Positions 1-4,907 of a stretch of 5,185 nucleotides of DNA are shown piece after piece. This DNA is from Bacillota bacterium. GTDB lineage: Bacteria > Bacillota > Clostridia > Clostridiales > Clostridiaceae. Where the stretch lies: contig JAEWQX010000165.1 in assembly GCA_023399035.1 (NCBI GenBank), forward strand, positions 1-5,185. The letters run 5' to 3'. Position 1 is the stretch's first letter. Each line of letters opens with the position of its first letter. Made by a program: the position numbers and the translations under genes. Below the pieces are notes generated by a model. It did no database searches. It was not told the origin of the DNA and saw nothing but the letters and a program-made list of their open reading frames with translations.

Positions 1-348
1 GTTTTAAATGGAGTGCCAGATAATGCAGTCTTAAAAGAAGATTGTGCAACTTGGACAAAAGAAAATGCATTTTATTCAAAGGATGTTACAGACAGTGTTG
101 GGTTAAAAGTTGAAAAAGCCATAATATGCTGCAAATCCTTTCATGCAAAGAGATGCCTCATGTTTTACAGTTGGGCTTATCCTGAAACAGAGTTTTTCAT
201 ATGTCCAGTAGATATTCAAGGTATAAATAAAGATAACTGGTTTAAGGATGAATATGGAATACAGCAGGTTATGGGAGAACTATCACGCTGTGGAGGACAG
301 TTTAAGAATGCCGTTGAATATTGGGCACAATTCTTAAACACGATTTAA
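1..348 (+). CDS. YdcF/DUF218 family protein, C-terminal part (5' end outside window)
   Basis: Frame 1 is open from the first base to the TAA at 346-348, giving 115 visible codons, so the gene begins upstream. The segment SFHAKRCLMFYSWAYPETEF followed by CPVDIQGINKDNWF and GIQQVMGELSRCGGQF resembles, from memory, the C-terminal end of clostridial YdcF (ElyC/SanA/YdcF, DUF218) proteins. There a 'S-x-HAxRC' stretch sits at the end of the Rossmann-like fold. The biochemical role of this family is poorly defined; E. coli relatives are tied to envelope processes, and YdcF has been reported to bind S-adenosylmethionine. The GTG at 13-15 is an internal codon, since the frame stays open upstream and no Shine-Dalgarno sequence precedes it. 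The stop codon lies in the left arm of a long hairpin. Family assignment is by motif memory only and the N-terminal motifs are not visible. Confidence 0.72.
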   Translation, partial: VLNGVPDNAVLKEDCATWTKENAFYSKDVTDSVGLKVEKAIICCKSFHAKRCLMFYSWAYPETEFFICPVDIQGINKDNWFKDEYGIQQVMGELSRCGGQFKNAVEYWAQFLNTI

Positions 349-397
349 AGTCAAATTCATTTTTCTTTGGAGATATGAAAGATGAATTTGACTTTAA
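345..397. terminator. Long hairpin between convergent genes, possible bidirectional terminator
   Basis: Bases 345-360 and 382-397 form a perfect 16-bp inverted repeat (AAAGTCAAATTCAT against ATGAATTTGACTTT at its core). A G-U pair and four further pairs (362-365 with 377-380) extend it to about 21 bp around an 11-base loop. The left arm contains the stop codon of the YdcF-like gene, and the element lies downstream of both convergent genes. Position and stem length suit a shared terminator or 3' stabiliser. However, neither side has a good U-tract (AATAATTTTC follows on the + strand), so efficient intrinsic termination is uncertain. Confidence 0.5.
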
Positions 398-463
398 TAA
401 TTTTCAAAGTATTCTGTTCATAAGTATAATTTTATTATATCTGATAGTTATTTTATTTTTTTA

Positions 464-730
464 TTATCTAGGCATTCCAGCAAATAAACTGATTAACCAT
501 ATTATCGTAATAATTGTGTCAGTTTTTCGTTCAGTTCCATATGAAAATTTAATATTTTTTCTGTTTTTCCTTATATATATGGTCAATGCACATGAAGCTG
601 CTACAGCTAGAAATATTAAAATCGTAAAAAAGCTGGATGGAAGTACATTTATAAAAATTAATAAATTCATGAATGCAATTATAAGCATTACAAGACGATA
701 TCCTTTAAGTATTGAAATGTAATTATTCAT
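464..730 (-). CDS. Small three-helix membrane protein, unknown function
   Basis: This 88-residue protein is not one I recognise. It has hydrophobic stretches at about residues 11-30, 33-54 and 71-85, separated by a short loop and by a basic segment (IRKNRKNIKF, about 53-62). It therefore looks like an integral membrane protein with a positively charged loop on the cytoplasmic side. The strand choice rests on the start region: reading the - strand, AAAAAGGAG (740-748) lies 9 bases before the ATG at 728-730, a textbook Shine-Dalgarno sequence. The longer + strand ORF over the same bases would need a TTG start with no such signal. The gene converges on the YdcF-like gene, with the 345-397 hairpin between them. 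The protein ends immediately after the third helix, so it may be naturally short or a shortened form of a longer family. A plausible promoter lies at 786-814. Confidence 0.7.
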   Translation of the reverse strand: MNNYISILKGYRLVMLIIAFMNLLIFINVLPSSFFTILIFLAVAASCALTIYIRKNRKNIKFSYGTERKTDTIITIIWLISLFAGMPR

Positions 731-785
731 TTAAATCTGCTCCTTTTTATACCATAAGAGATATATAATGAAATTGATTACTGGT

Positions 786-814
786 ATTGTAGCATGTATT
801 TTTCGCTTTATCTA
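786..814 (-). promoter_or_regulatory. Candidate promoter for the small membrane protein
   Basis: Read on the - strand, TAGATA (809-814, four of six matches to TTGACA) is separated by 17 bases from TACAAT (786-791, five of six to TATAAT). A TGC directly before the -10 makes it an extended -10. The predicted start near 779 would give a leader of about 50 bases. This is inference from consensus matching in very AT-rich DNA, where chance matches are common. Confidence 0.45.
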
Positions 815-893
815 CTAATAAGTATTTAAAGTATATATTTCAGAAAAAATGTATATTTTTTTATATCAGTATTGTTATAAAATATAAAATAAT

Positions 894-921
894 ATGAAAA
901 TGGTAATAATAATGATATAAT
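894..921 (+). promoter_or_regulatory. Candidate extended -10 promoter for the coiled-coil protein gene
   Basis: TGATATAAT at 913-921 is a perfect extended -10 (TGn plus TATAAT). A weak -35, ATGAAA (894-899, four of six), lies 16 bases upstream. Transcription would start near 928, about 37 bases before the ATG at 965. A second, weaker extended -10-like TGTTATAAA is at 873-881. The 234 bases between the divergent genes (731-964) are almost pure A/T in places, and beyond these promoter candidates I see no further structure in them. Confidence 0.5.
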
Positions 922-964
922 TAAATGACTAATGTTAAAATATATTGCAAAGTGAGAAATTAAT

Positions 965-1387
965 ATGATTTATGAAAGTTTAGAAAAAAAGATTAACAAA
1001 TTAGATAATGATATTGAAGCATTAAGAAGAGCAAAGCATTATCTAAGTAACAAAAATGAAATTAATGAAATTATGGATAATTTAAATAAGGAAAGACAGG
1101 TTTATGCTGATGAAATATATCTTGGTGATGGGATAGCATACACTGAATGTATAAATTATATAAGATTAATGATGAATAAGGAACTTGGCAGAGATGAACA
1201 GGCTGAGCTTCTTGAGTATATTAAGGAAATACATGGAAGAAAATGTCCTAATGTAAGTAAAAAGAGTTATGGACTAAATGCATGGCTTAAGCATCTTGAT
1301 GTTGAATGTGATTGGATTCAGCATGAAGATACAGAATGGGCAGGCTTGATTATAACTAGAATTATTCCTAGAGTCAATAATAATTAA
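965..1387 (+). CDS. Hypothetical 140-residue protein with N-terminal coiled coil
   Basis: I do not recognise this family. Residues 3-48 are highly charged with heptad-like spacing of I/L (SLEKKINKLDNDIEAL onwards to about NLNKERQ), which suggests a coiled coil or helical hairpin. The second half, about 55-135, is more globular. It holds three cysteines (C62, C94, C115) and a Trp-rich stretch around WLKHLDVECDWIQHEDTEW (107-125), and ends in IIPRVNNN. There is no signal peptide or membrane segment, so it is probably cytoplasmic. The ATG at 965 is preceded by AAGTGAG about 8 bases upstream, a moderate Shine-Dalgarno sequence. It appears to be a single-gene unit, with a promoter candidate upstream and a strong hairpin directly downstream. 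The coiled-coil front end would fit a small DNA-binding or scaffold protein, but nothing in the sequence decides that. Confidence 0.75.
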   Translation: MIYESLEKKINKLDNDIEALRRAKHYLSNKNEINEIMDNLNKERQVYADEIYLGDGIAYTECINYIRLMMNKELGRDEQAELLEYIKEIHGRKCPNVSKKSYGLNAWLKHLDVECDWIQHEDTEWAGLIITRIIPRVNNN

Positions 1388-1397
1388 ATATGTAAGT

Positions 1398-1450
1398 ATA
1401 AGAGTCATGTATGTAATTATATGTTAATTACATACATGACTCTTATTTTG
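1398..1450 (+). terminator. Terminator with a perfect 22-bp stem after the coiled-coil protein gene
   Basis: Bases 1398-1419 and 1425-1446 are exact reverse complements over 22 bp, with the 5-base loop TATGT between them. The 3' arm runs into ATTTTG (1445-1450), giving a short T-tract. The element begins 10 bases after the stop codon. It is a likely intrinsic terminator for the upstream gene, although the stem is AT-rich and the T-run is only four long. The left side lacks a T-tract in the opposite direction, so the function is probably one-directional. Confidence 0.72.
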
Positions 1451-1466
1451 TAAGATAATTATTAAT

Positions 1467-1511
1467 GTTAAAAGATGTGTATCATATGTAAAAAACTAGT
1501 TAAAATGTGTA
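1467..1511. repeat. Imperfect direct repeat GTTAAAA(GA)TGTGTA upstream of the phosphatase
   Basis: GTTAAAA-GA-TGTGTA at 1467-1481 recurs as GTTAAAA-TGTGTA at 1499-1511, with starts 32 bases apart (about three helical turns). It lies upstream of the phosphatase promoter and could be a pair of regulator half-sites. The low complexity of the DNA means chance similarity cannot be excluded. Confidence 0.4.
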
Positions 1512-1557
1512 AAAACACCTTAACAAATATTTATGTGGAATTAAATTCTTGTATAAT
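1509..1557 (+). promoter_or_regulatory. Phosphatase promoter with PhoP-box-like repeats
   Basis: A perfect -10, TATAAT at 1552-1557, has no recognisable -35 at 16-18 bases. Upstream, hexamers recur at an 11-base period: GTAAAA (1509), TTAACA (1520) and TTATGT (1531). Bacillus PhoP boxes are direct TT(A/C/T)ACA-like repeats with 5-base gaps, and here only TTAACA is an exact match. An activator-dependent, phosphate-starvation-inducible promoter is an inference, supported by the product being a secreted phosphatase. The predicted transcript start near 1564 leaves a leader of about 57 bases. Confidence 0.45.
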
Positions 1558-1620
1558 GATTCTTGTAGTTTAATTATAAATAATATAATTAGATAGTAAT
1601 GTAATTTCGGAGGCGTAATA

Positions 1621-3141
1621 ATGATAAAACGTGCAAAAAAAATAATGATTATTTTACTGACATTAACAGTTGTTTTAAGTGCAAGTGCAGGGGCTTTTGC
1701 AGCAGACAATGATGGATGGACTGAAGCAAGTAAAACAGCAGCCGCTGATAATGGTGAATGGGAAAAATGGTGTGAAGAATGGGAGGAAATAAAGAATAAT
1801 CCTACACAGATTTCTTTAACACCAGGCAGGGATGAAACTGAACTAAACTTTTCATGGTATTCGAAAAAATCTAATGAAAAACCAAGGTTTAAATTTGGTA
1901 AAAGATCAGATTTAAAAGATGGAAAAGAAATAAATGTGATTACTGAAGAAGCTGTAAGTGGATACACATCTAATAAGTGTATTGTTACAGGATTAACTGA
2001 AAATACTACTTATTATTATAGTTATACTATTGATGGGAAATGGACAGAACCAGTTTCATATAGAAGCAGAAATGCCAATGAATTTGATGTTTTATTTGTA
2101 GGAGATCCTCAGATTGGTTCTTCAAGCGCAAACATAGCAACAGGTGAAGAAGCTGAACAGGGTCAGGATAAAGCAACTAGAAATGATAGTTTCAACTGGA
2201 ATAATACTATAAACACTGCATTAAAAGATAATCCGACTATAAGTTTTATGATTTCAGCTGGGGATCAGATACAATCAAGAGATAAGAAAAACCCAAGTAA
2301 GACATATGATAAGAATGAAATTGAATATGCAGGGTATTTAAGTGCAGATGCACTTAAGTCACTTCCAGTAGCAACTACTATAGGAAATCATGATGCACTA
2401 AGTGGAAACTATTCTTATCATTTTAATAATCCTAATGTTTCAGAATTAGGACAAACTTTAGCAGGTGGAAATTACTATTATACATATGGAAATACTCTTT
2501 TCATGGTATTGAATACAAACAATTATAACATTGCAGAGCATAAAGATTTTATTGAAAAAGCTGTAAGCGAAAATAAAGATGCAAAATGGAAAGTAATAAC
2601 ACTACATCAGGATATTTACGGTTCAGGTGAACATTCAAATGAACCAGAAATAGTATCTTTAAGGTATTCGTTAGTTCCTATATTTGAAGATAATGATATT
2701 GATGTTGTCTTAACAGGTCATGATCATGCATATTCAAGATCTCATATACTATCTGGAGGATATAAAGAAAAGGATACATCTAAATTATTATCAGAAGATG
2801 ATTTTGAAAAGTACTTTGATGGTGAAGCTGAATATGATGATAAATATGAAGAATATTTGAAATATGTTGAGGATAGAAAAGCTGTTGAGGCAACTGCAGG
2901 AGATGTTAACAATGTGGTTGATCCAGAAGGAATTCTTTATATGACTGCAAACTCTGCATCAGGAAGTAAATACTATGATTTGGTTACTAGAAAACAATCA
3001 TATATTGCATCAAGATGGCAGGAAGATGTTCCAACATATTCTACAATTCATATTAGTGATACAGAATTTTCAATAAGTACTTATAGGACTGATAATGGAG
3101 AAAAAATAGATGATACATTTAAAATAACTAAAACAAAGTAG
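1621..3141 (+). CDS. Secreted purple-acid-phosphatase-like metallophosphoesterase
   Basis: This 506-residue exported hydrolase of the calcineurin-like fold probably releases phosphate from organic phosphoesters outside the cell. Residues 1-27 form a signal peptide: a basic start (MIKRAKK), a hydrophobic core and AFA before the likely cut at 27/28. Residues about 60-150 look like the fibronectin-III-type PAP N-terminal domain. The catalytic domain shows all five metal-site blocks: GDPQIG (D162), AGDQ (D215), GNHD (N256, H257), the 'TLHQD' histidine (H329) and GHDHAYSR (H367, H369). Classical PAPs have GDxxY at the second block, and the iron-binding Tyr is absent here (GDQIQ). A dimetal non-purple enzyme is therefore more likely than a true purple one. 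A charged, acidic insert spans about 382-425, followed by the family-typical SASGSKYYD. The start is fixed by GGAGG (1609-1613), 7 bases before the ATG. The substrate cannot be read from the sequence. Confidence 0.92.
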   Translation: MIKRAKKIMIILLTLTVVLSASAGAFAADNDGWTEASKTAAADNGEWEKWCEEWEEIKNNPTQISLTPGRDETELNFSWYSKKSNEKPRFKFGKRSDLKDGKEINVITEEAVSGYTSNKCIVTGLTENTTYYYSYTIDGKWTEPVSYRSRNANEFDVLFVGDPQIGSSSANIATGEEAEQGQDKATRNDSFNWNNTINTALKDNPTISFMISAGDQIQSRDKKNPSKTYDKNEIEYAGYLSADALKSLPVATTIGNHDALSGNYSYHFNNPNVSELGQTLAGGNYYYTYGNTLFMVLNTNNYNIAEHKDFIEKAVSENKDAKWKVITLHQDIYGSGEHSNEPEIVSLRYSLVPIFEDNDIDVVLTGHDHAYSRSHILSGGYKEKDTSKLLSEDDFEKYFDGEAEYDDKYEEYLKYVEDRKAVEATAGDVNNVVDPEGILYMTANSASGSKYYDLVTRKQSYIASRWQEDVPTYSTIHISDTEFSISTYRTDNGEKIDDTFKITKTK

Positions 3142-3210
3142 AAAAGCTTATAAACAGGGATAACGTATTAAAACAAAAGTAGAATTAGAAATTGATAAAT
3201 ATGTTTTAAG

Positions 3211-3253
3211 AAATTGTGGGAGTAGGTATAGAAGCTTACTCCTATAGTTTTTT
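3211..3253 (+). terminator. Hairpin with T6 tail, terminator or attenuator before the YibE/F gene
   Basis: GGAGTA (3219-3224) pairs exactly with TACTCC (3237-3242). Further pairs, including several G-U, extend the stem outward to 3211/3250 and inward around the loop ATAGAA (3228-3233). A run of six T follows at 3248-3253. This is a good intrinsic terminator for the phosphatase transcript, but it ends one base before the AGGAGGT ribosome binding site (3255-3261) of the next gene. Transcripts reaching the YibE/F gene from upstream must pass it. No convincing separate promoter is visible in 3142-3210. Confidence 0.7.
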
Positions 3254-3267
3254 CAGGAGGTCGGAAT

Positions 3268-4419
3268 ATGCTTTCAAATTTATTAAATAATAAGAAGGAT
3301 AATATAAGAAAGGTAATAATATTAACATTAGTAATTGGATTTTGTGTATTTTTATTGTTTTTTAATAATTTTCAGAGAATTCAGCTTGTAAATAGAGAAG
3401 GAACGAGTTTTGAAAAAGGAATTGTTACTGAGATTGTAGATGAAAATAAAAATACACAGGAAAGCAGGCAGAAAATAAAGGTAAAAGTACTCAGTGGTGA
3501 ATTTAAAGGACGAACTATTGATGCAACAAGTTTTTATGGATATCTCTATGGAGCCAAATGCAGCGTTAACACAAAGGTTATTTTAAATTTAAGCACAAGT
3601 GGAGATAATTATGCTGCATCAGTATATAGCTATTATAGAGAGCCTATAATTTATGGATTTGTTGGACTTTTTGTATTGATGTTATGGGCTATTGGAGGTA
3701 AGAAAGGCCTCAAGTCAGCAGGAGGATTATTTTTTACATTCATATGTATATTGTATCTATTTATACCTATGCTTTATAAAGGATTCTCACCATTCTGGTC
3801 TGCTGTTGTAGTTGTTATTTTGACTACAATTGTAACAATTTATCTCATAGATGGATTTACAGTGAAGTCTGTAAGTGCAGCTCTTGGAACTATAATCGGA
3901 GTTATAATAGCAGGTGCTTTTGCAGCTGGGTTTGGGTATTTCAGCAGAATATCAGGATATAATGTATCAGATATTGAAGAACTTGTTTTCATAGGAAACA
4001 ATACAAATCTTCAAATAGGAGGCATATTGTTTGCTGGGATTTTAATAGCTTCTCTTGGAGCTGTTATGGATGTGAGTATGTCAGTTGCATCTACAATAAA
4101 TGAAATTCATGAAAAAAATCCTGGACTTAACAGAAAGGAATTGTTTAAATGCGGAATAAATGTAGGCCGCGATATGATGGGAACTATGTCAAATACATTA
4201 ATTCTTGCATTTACTGGAGGGTCTATTAACACATTGATTTTATCATATTCATACTGCATGCAGTATAATCAGGTTATGAATATGTATTCCATTGGAATTG
4301 AAATAATGCAGGGGATATCAGGAAGCATTGCAGTGATTTTGACAGTTCCTGTGGTATCATTTATATCATCAACACTTCTTGTAAATAAAAACTTAAGAGA
4401 AGAATTTTGTGAAGGTTAA
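3268..4419 (+). CDS. YibE/F family multi-pass membrane protein
   Basis: This 383-residue protein matches, from memory, the YibE/F family (PF07907) of Gram-positive membrane proteins whose function has not been established. There is one N-terminal helix (about 15-32). A soluble mainly beta region of about 90 residues follows (33-125, with TEIVDE, KIKVKVLSGEFKG and TVILNL-like strands), probably outside the membrane. About seven more helices come after it, near 126-143, 150-169, 174-195, 201-223, 250-266, 306-326 and 346-371. The signature segments GAVMDVSMSVASTINEI (264-280) and GRDMMGTMSNTLILAF (300-315) are the family's conserved core; the acidic, polar and glycine residues within helices suggest a transport or channel-like role, but that is inference. 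AGGAGGT lies 6 bases before the ATG, which fixes the start. The gene follows the secreted phosphatase on the same strand with a 126-base gap holding a terminator-like hairpin. The stop at 4417-4419 has no terminator directly behind it. Confidence 0.88.
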   Translation: MLSNLLNNKKDNIRKVIILTLVIGFCVFLLFFNNFQRIQLVNREGTSFEKGIVTEIVDENKNTQESRQKIKVKVLSGEFKGRTIDATSFYGYLYGAKCSVNTKVILNLSTSGDNYAASVYSYYREPIIYGFVGLFVLMLWAIGGKKGLKSAGGLFFTFICILYLFIPMLYKGFSPFWSAVVVVILTTIVTIYLIDGFTVKSVSAALGTIIGVIIAGAFAAGFGYFSRISGYNVSDIEELVFIGNNTNLQIGGILFAGILIASLGAVMDVSMSVASTINEIHEKNPGLNRKELFKCGINVGRDMMGTMSNTLILAFTGGSINTLILSYSYCMQYNQVMNMYSIGIEIMQGISGSIAVILTVPVVSFISSTLLVNKNLREEFCEG

Positions 4420-4454
4420 TATTGACTATTTAATAGAAAAGATATATTATTGTA

Positions 4455-4483
4455 TTGAACAGGATTAATATGTCCTGAATAAT
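4455..4483 (+). promoter_or_regulatory. Candidate promoter with an inverted repeat filling the spacer
   Basis: TTGAAC (4455-4460, four of six to TTGACA) is followed after 17 bases by AATAAT (4478-4483, five of six to TATAAT). The 18 bases 4460-4477 form the interrupted palindrome CAGGA-N8-TCCTG, a sixth pair being a T-G. A dyad between -35 and -10 is the arrangement used by MerR-type regulators, though many other repressors also bind such sites. Transcription would begin near 4490 and run through the stem-loop into the tandem terminators. Neither the promoter nor a regulator is proven. Confidence 0.4.
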
Positions 4484-4665
4484 ATGAAAATATAAGTATA
4501 GATTTCAATATAAAGTGAGGGACGTTTGTGAGTGTCTAGTATCAATAAATAATAAATTTAATAATAATTCAAAAAAAGCTGGGGTGAATAACCTTTGTTT
4601 GTTGTTGAATTAATTAAATTATGTATGCTAGACAAGTCATGAATTTTCTTTGCAGAGTAGTATTT

Positions 4666-4691
4666 AAGAAGCAGAATTATACTGCTTTTTT
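4666..4691 (+). terminator. First of two tandem intrinsic terminators
   Basis: AAGCAG (4669-4674) pairs with CTGCTT (4682-4687), extended outward by a G-U and two A-T pairs, with loop AATTATA and a run of six T (4686-4691). The 3' arm can alternatively pair upstream: 4654-4663 with 4679-4688 gives ten pairs, two of them G-U. A competing fold is therefore possible. Confidence 0.72.
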
Positions 4692-4707
4692 AGGCAATGA
4701 TAAATTT

Positions 4708-4739
4708 AAGCTGTGGAAGTATCCACAGCTTTTTATTTT
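4708..4739 (+). terminator. Second, strong tandem intrinsic terminator
   Basis: AAGCTGTGGA (4708-4717) and TCCACAGCTT (4722-4731) form a perfect 10-bp stem with the 4-base loop AGTA, followed by TTTTATTTT. This is the most canonical terminator in the window. It lies only 16 bases after the first one and should isolate the MutS-like gene from upstream transcription, unless both are bypassed. Confidence 0.87.
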
Positions 4740-4907
4740 GAAGTTGGATAAATTCTGTTAATCAATTGGAGTACTGATAACTTTATTATCTCTGAAAATA
4801 AAAGTTAGTTTTATCAGCTTTTGGGAGAGAGTATTTGTTATCAATATGAGTTTAGAAATCTATACGAGATTCATGGCTTGAATACTTGAGAAAGAGGGAT
4901 TTGAACT

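Larger units (their letters stand above)
4490..4740 (+). ncRNA. Putative structured RNA (small RNA, 3' UTR or leader)
   Basis: The core is a stem-loop of about 102 bases. TGTCTAGTAT (4533-4542) pairs with ATGCTAGACA (4625-4634) with one G-U. Inside it, 4555-4562 pairs with 4613-4620 and 4565-4572 with 4605-4612, separated by a 2-base bulge. The tip contains GGT-GAATA-ACC (4583-4593). The two terminators at 4666-4739 would define a 3' end and the promoter candidate at 4455 a 5' end near 4490, for about 200-250 nt. It does not match any riboswitch or housekeeping RNA whose key motifs I know. It could equally be the YibE/F 3' UTR, since no terminator separates them. The 5' end is an estimate. 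Confidence 0.35.
4420..4907. other. 488-base non-coding stretch with structured RNA signals
   Basis: No convincing protein gene lies here on either strand. In order it contains a candidate promoter (4455-4483), a long imperfect stem-loop (4533-4634) and two tandem terminators (4666-4691 and 4708-4739). A further hairpin-like element follows at 4774-4817, where CTGATAA pairs with TTATCAG outside an imperfect CTTTATT/AATAAAAG stem and CTTTT comes after it. The final 90 bases to the MutS-like start hold only the small AATCT/AGATT hairpin (4857-4870) and the ribosome binding site. I could not identify a convincing promoter between 4740 and 4907 for the downstream gene. Confidence 0.6.

Noticed and set aside
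321..722. + strand ORF of 133 codons with hydrophobic stretches
   Set aside because: It needs a TTG start with no ribosome binding site, overlaps the end of the YdcF-like gene and a hairpin, and lies opposite a - strand gene with a strong Shine-Dalgarno. Its hydrophobicity is expected from AT-rich DNA opposite a membrane protein.
1500..1967. - strand ORF of 155 codons
   Set aside because: It is antisense to the promoter and signal-peptide region of the phosphatase, has no family resemblance, and its composition is that of a shadow frame.
4581..4642. Possible 15-residue leader peptide with TTG start after GGGGTG (MFVVELIKLCMLDKS)
   Set aside because: The TTG start and weak Shine-Dalgarno lie inside the stem-loop, and there is no run of regulatory codons. 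There is not enough to call a leader peptide.
4490..4740. 6S RNA, T-box leader or a known riboswitch
   Set aside because: The hairpin lacks a long closing stem beyond 4533/4634 as 6S RNA would need. No T-box sequence (TGG-type antiterminator bulge with GGGTGGNACC) or familiar riboswitch core was seen. This was judged by eye only.
4621..4761. 46-codon + strand ORF (MYARQVMNFLCR...) running through both terminators
   Set aside because: There is no ribosome binding site, and its sequence is dictated by two intrinsic terminators. It is most likely a chance open frame.
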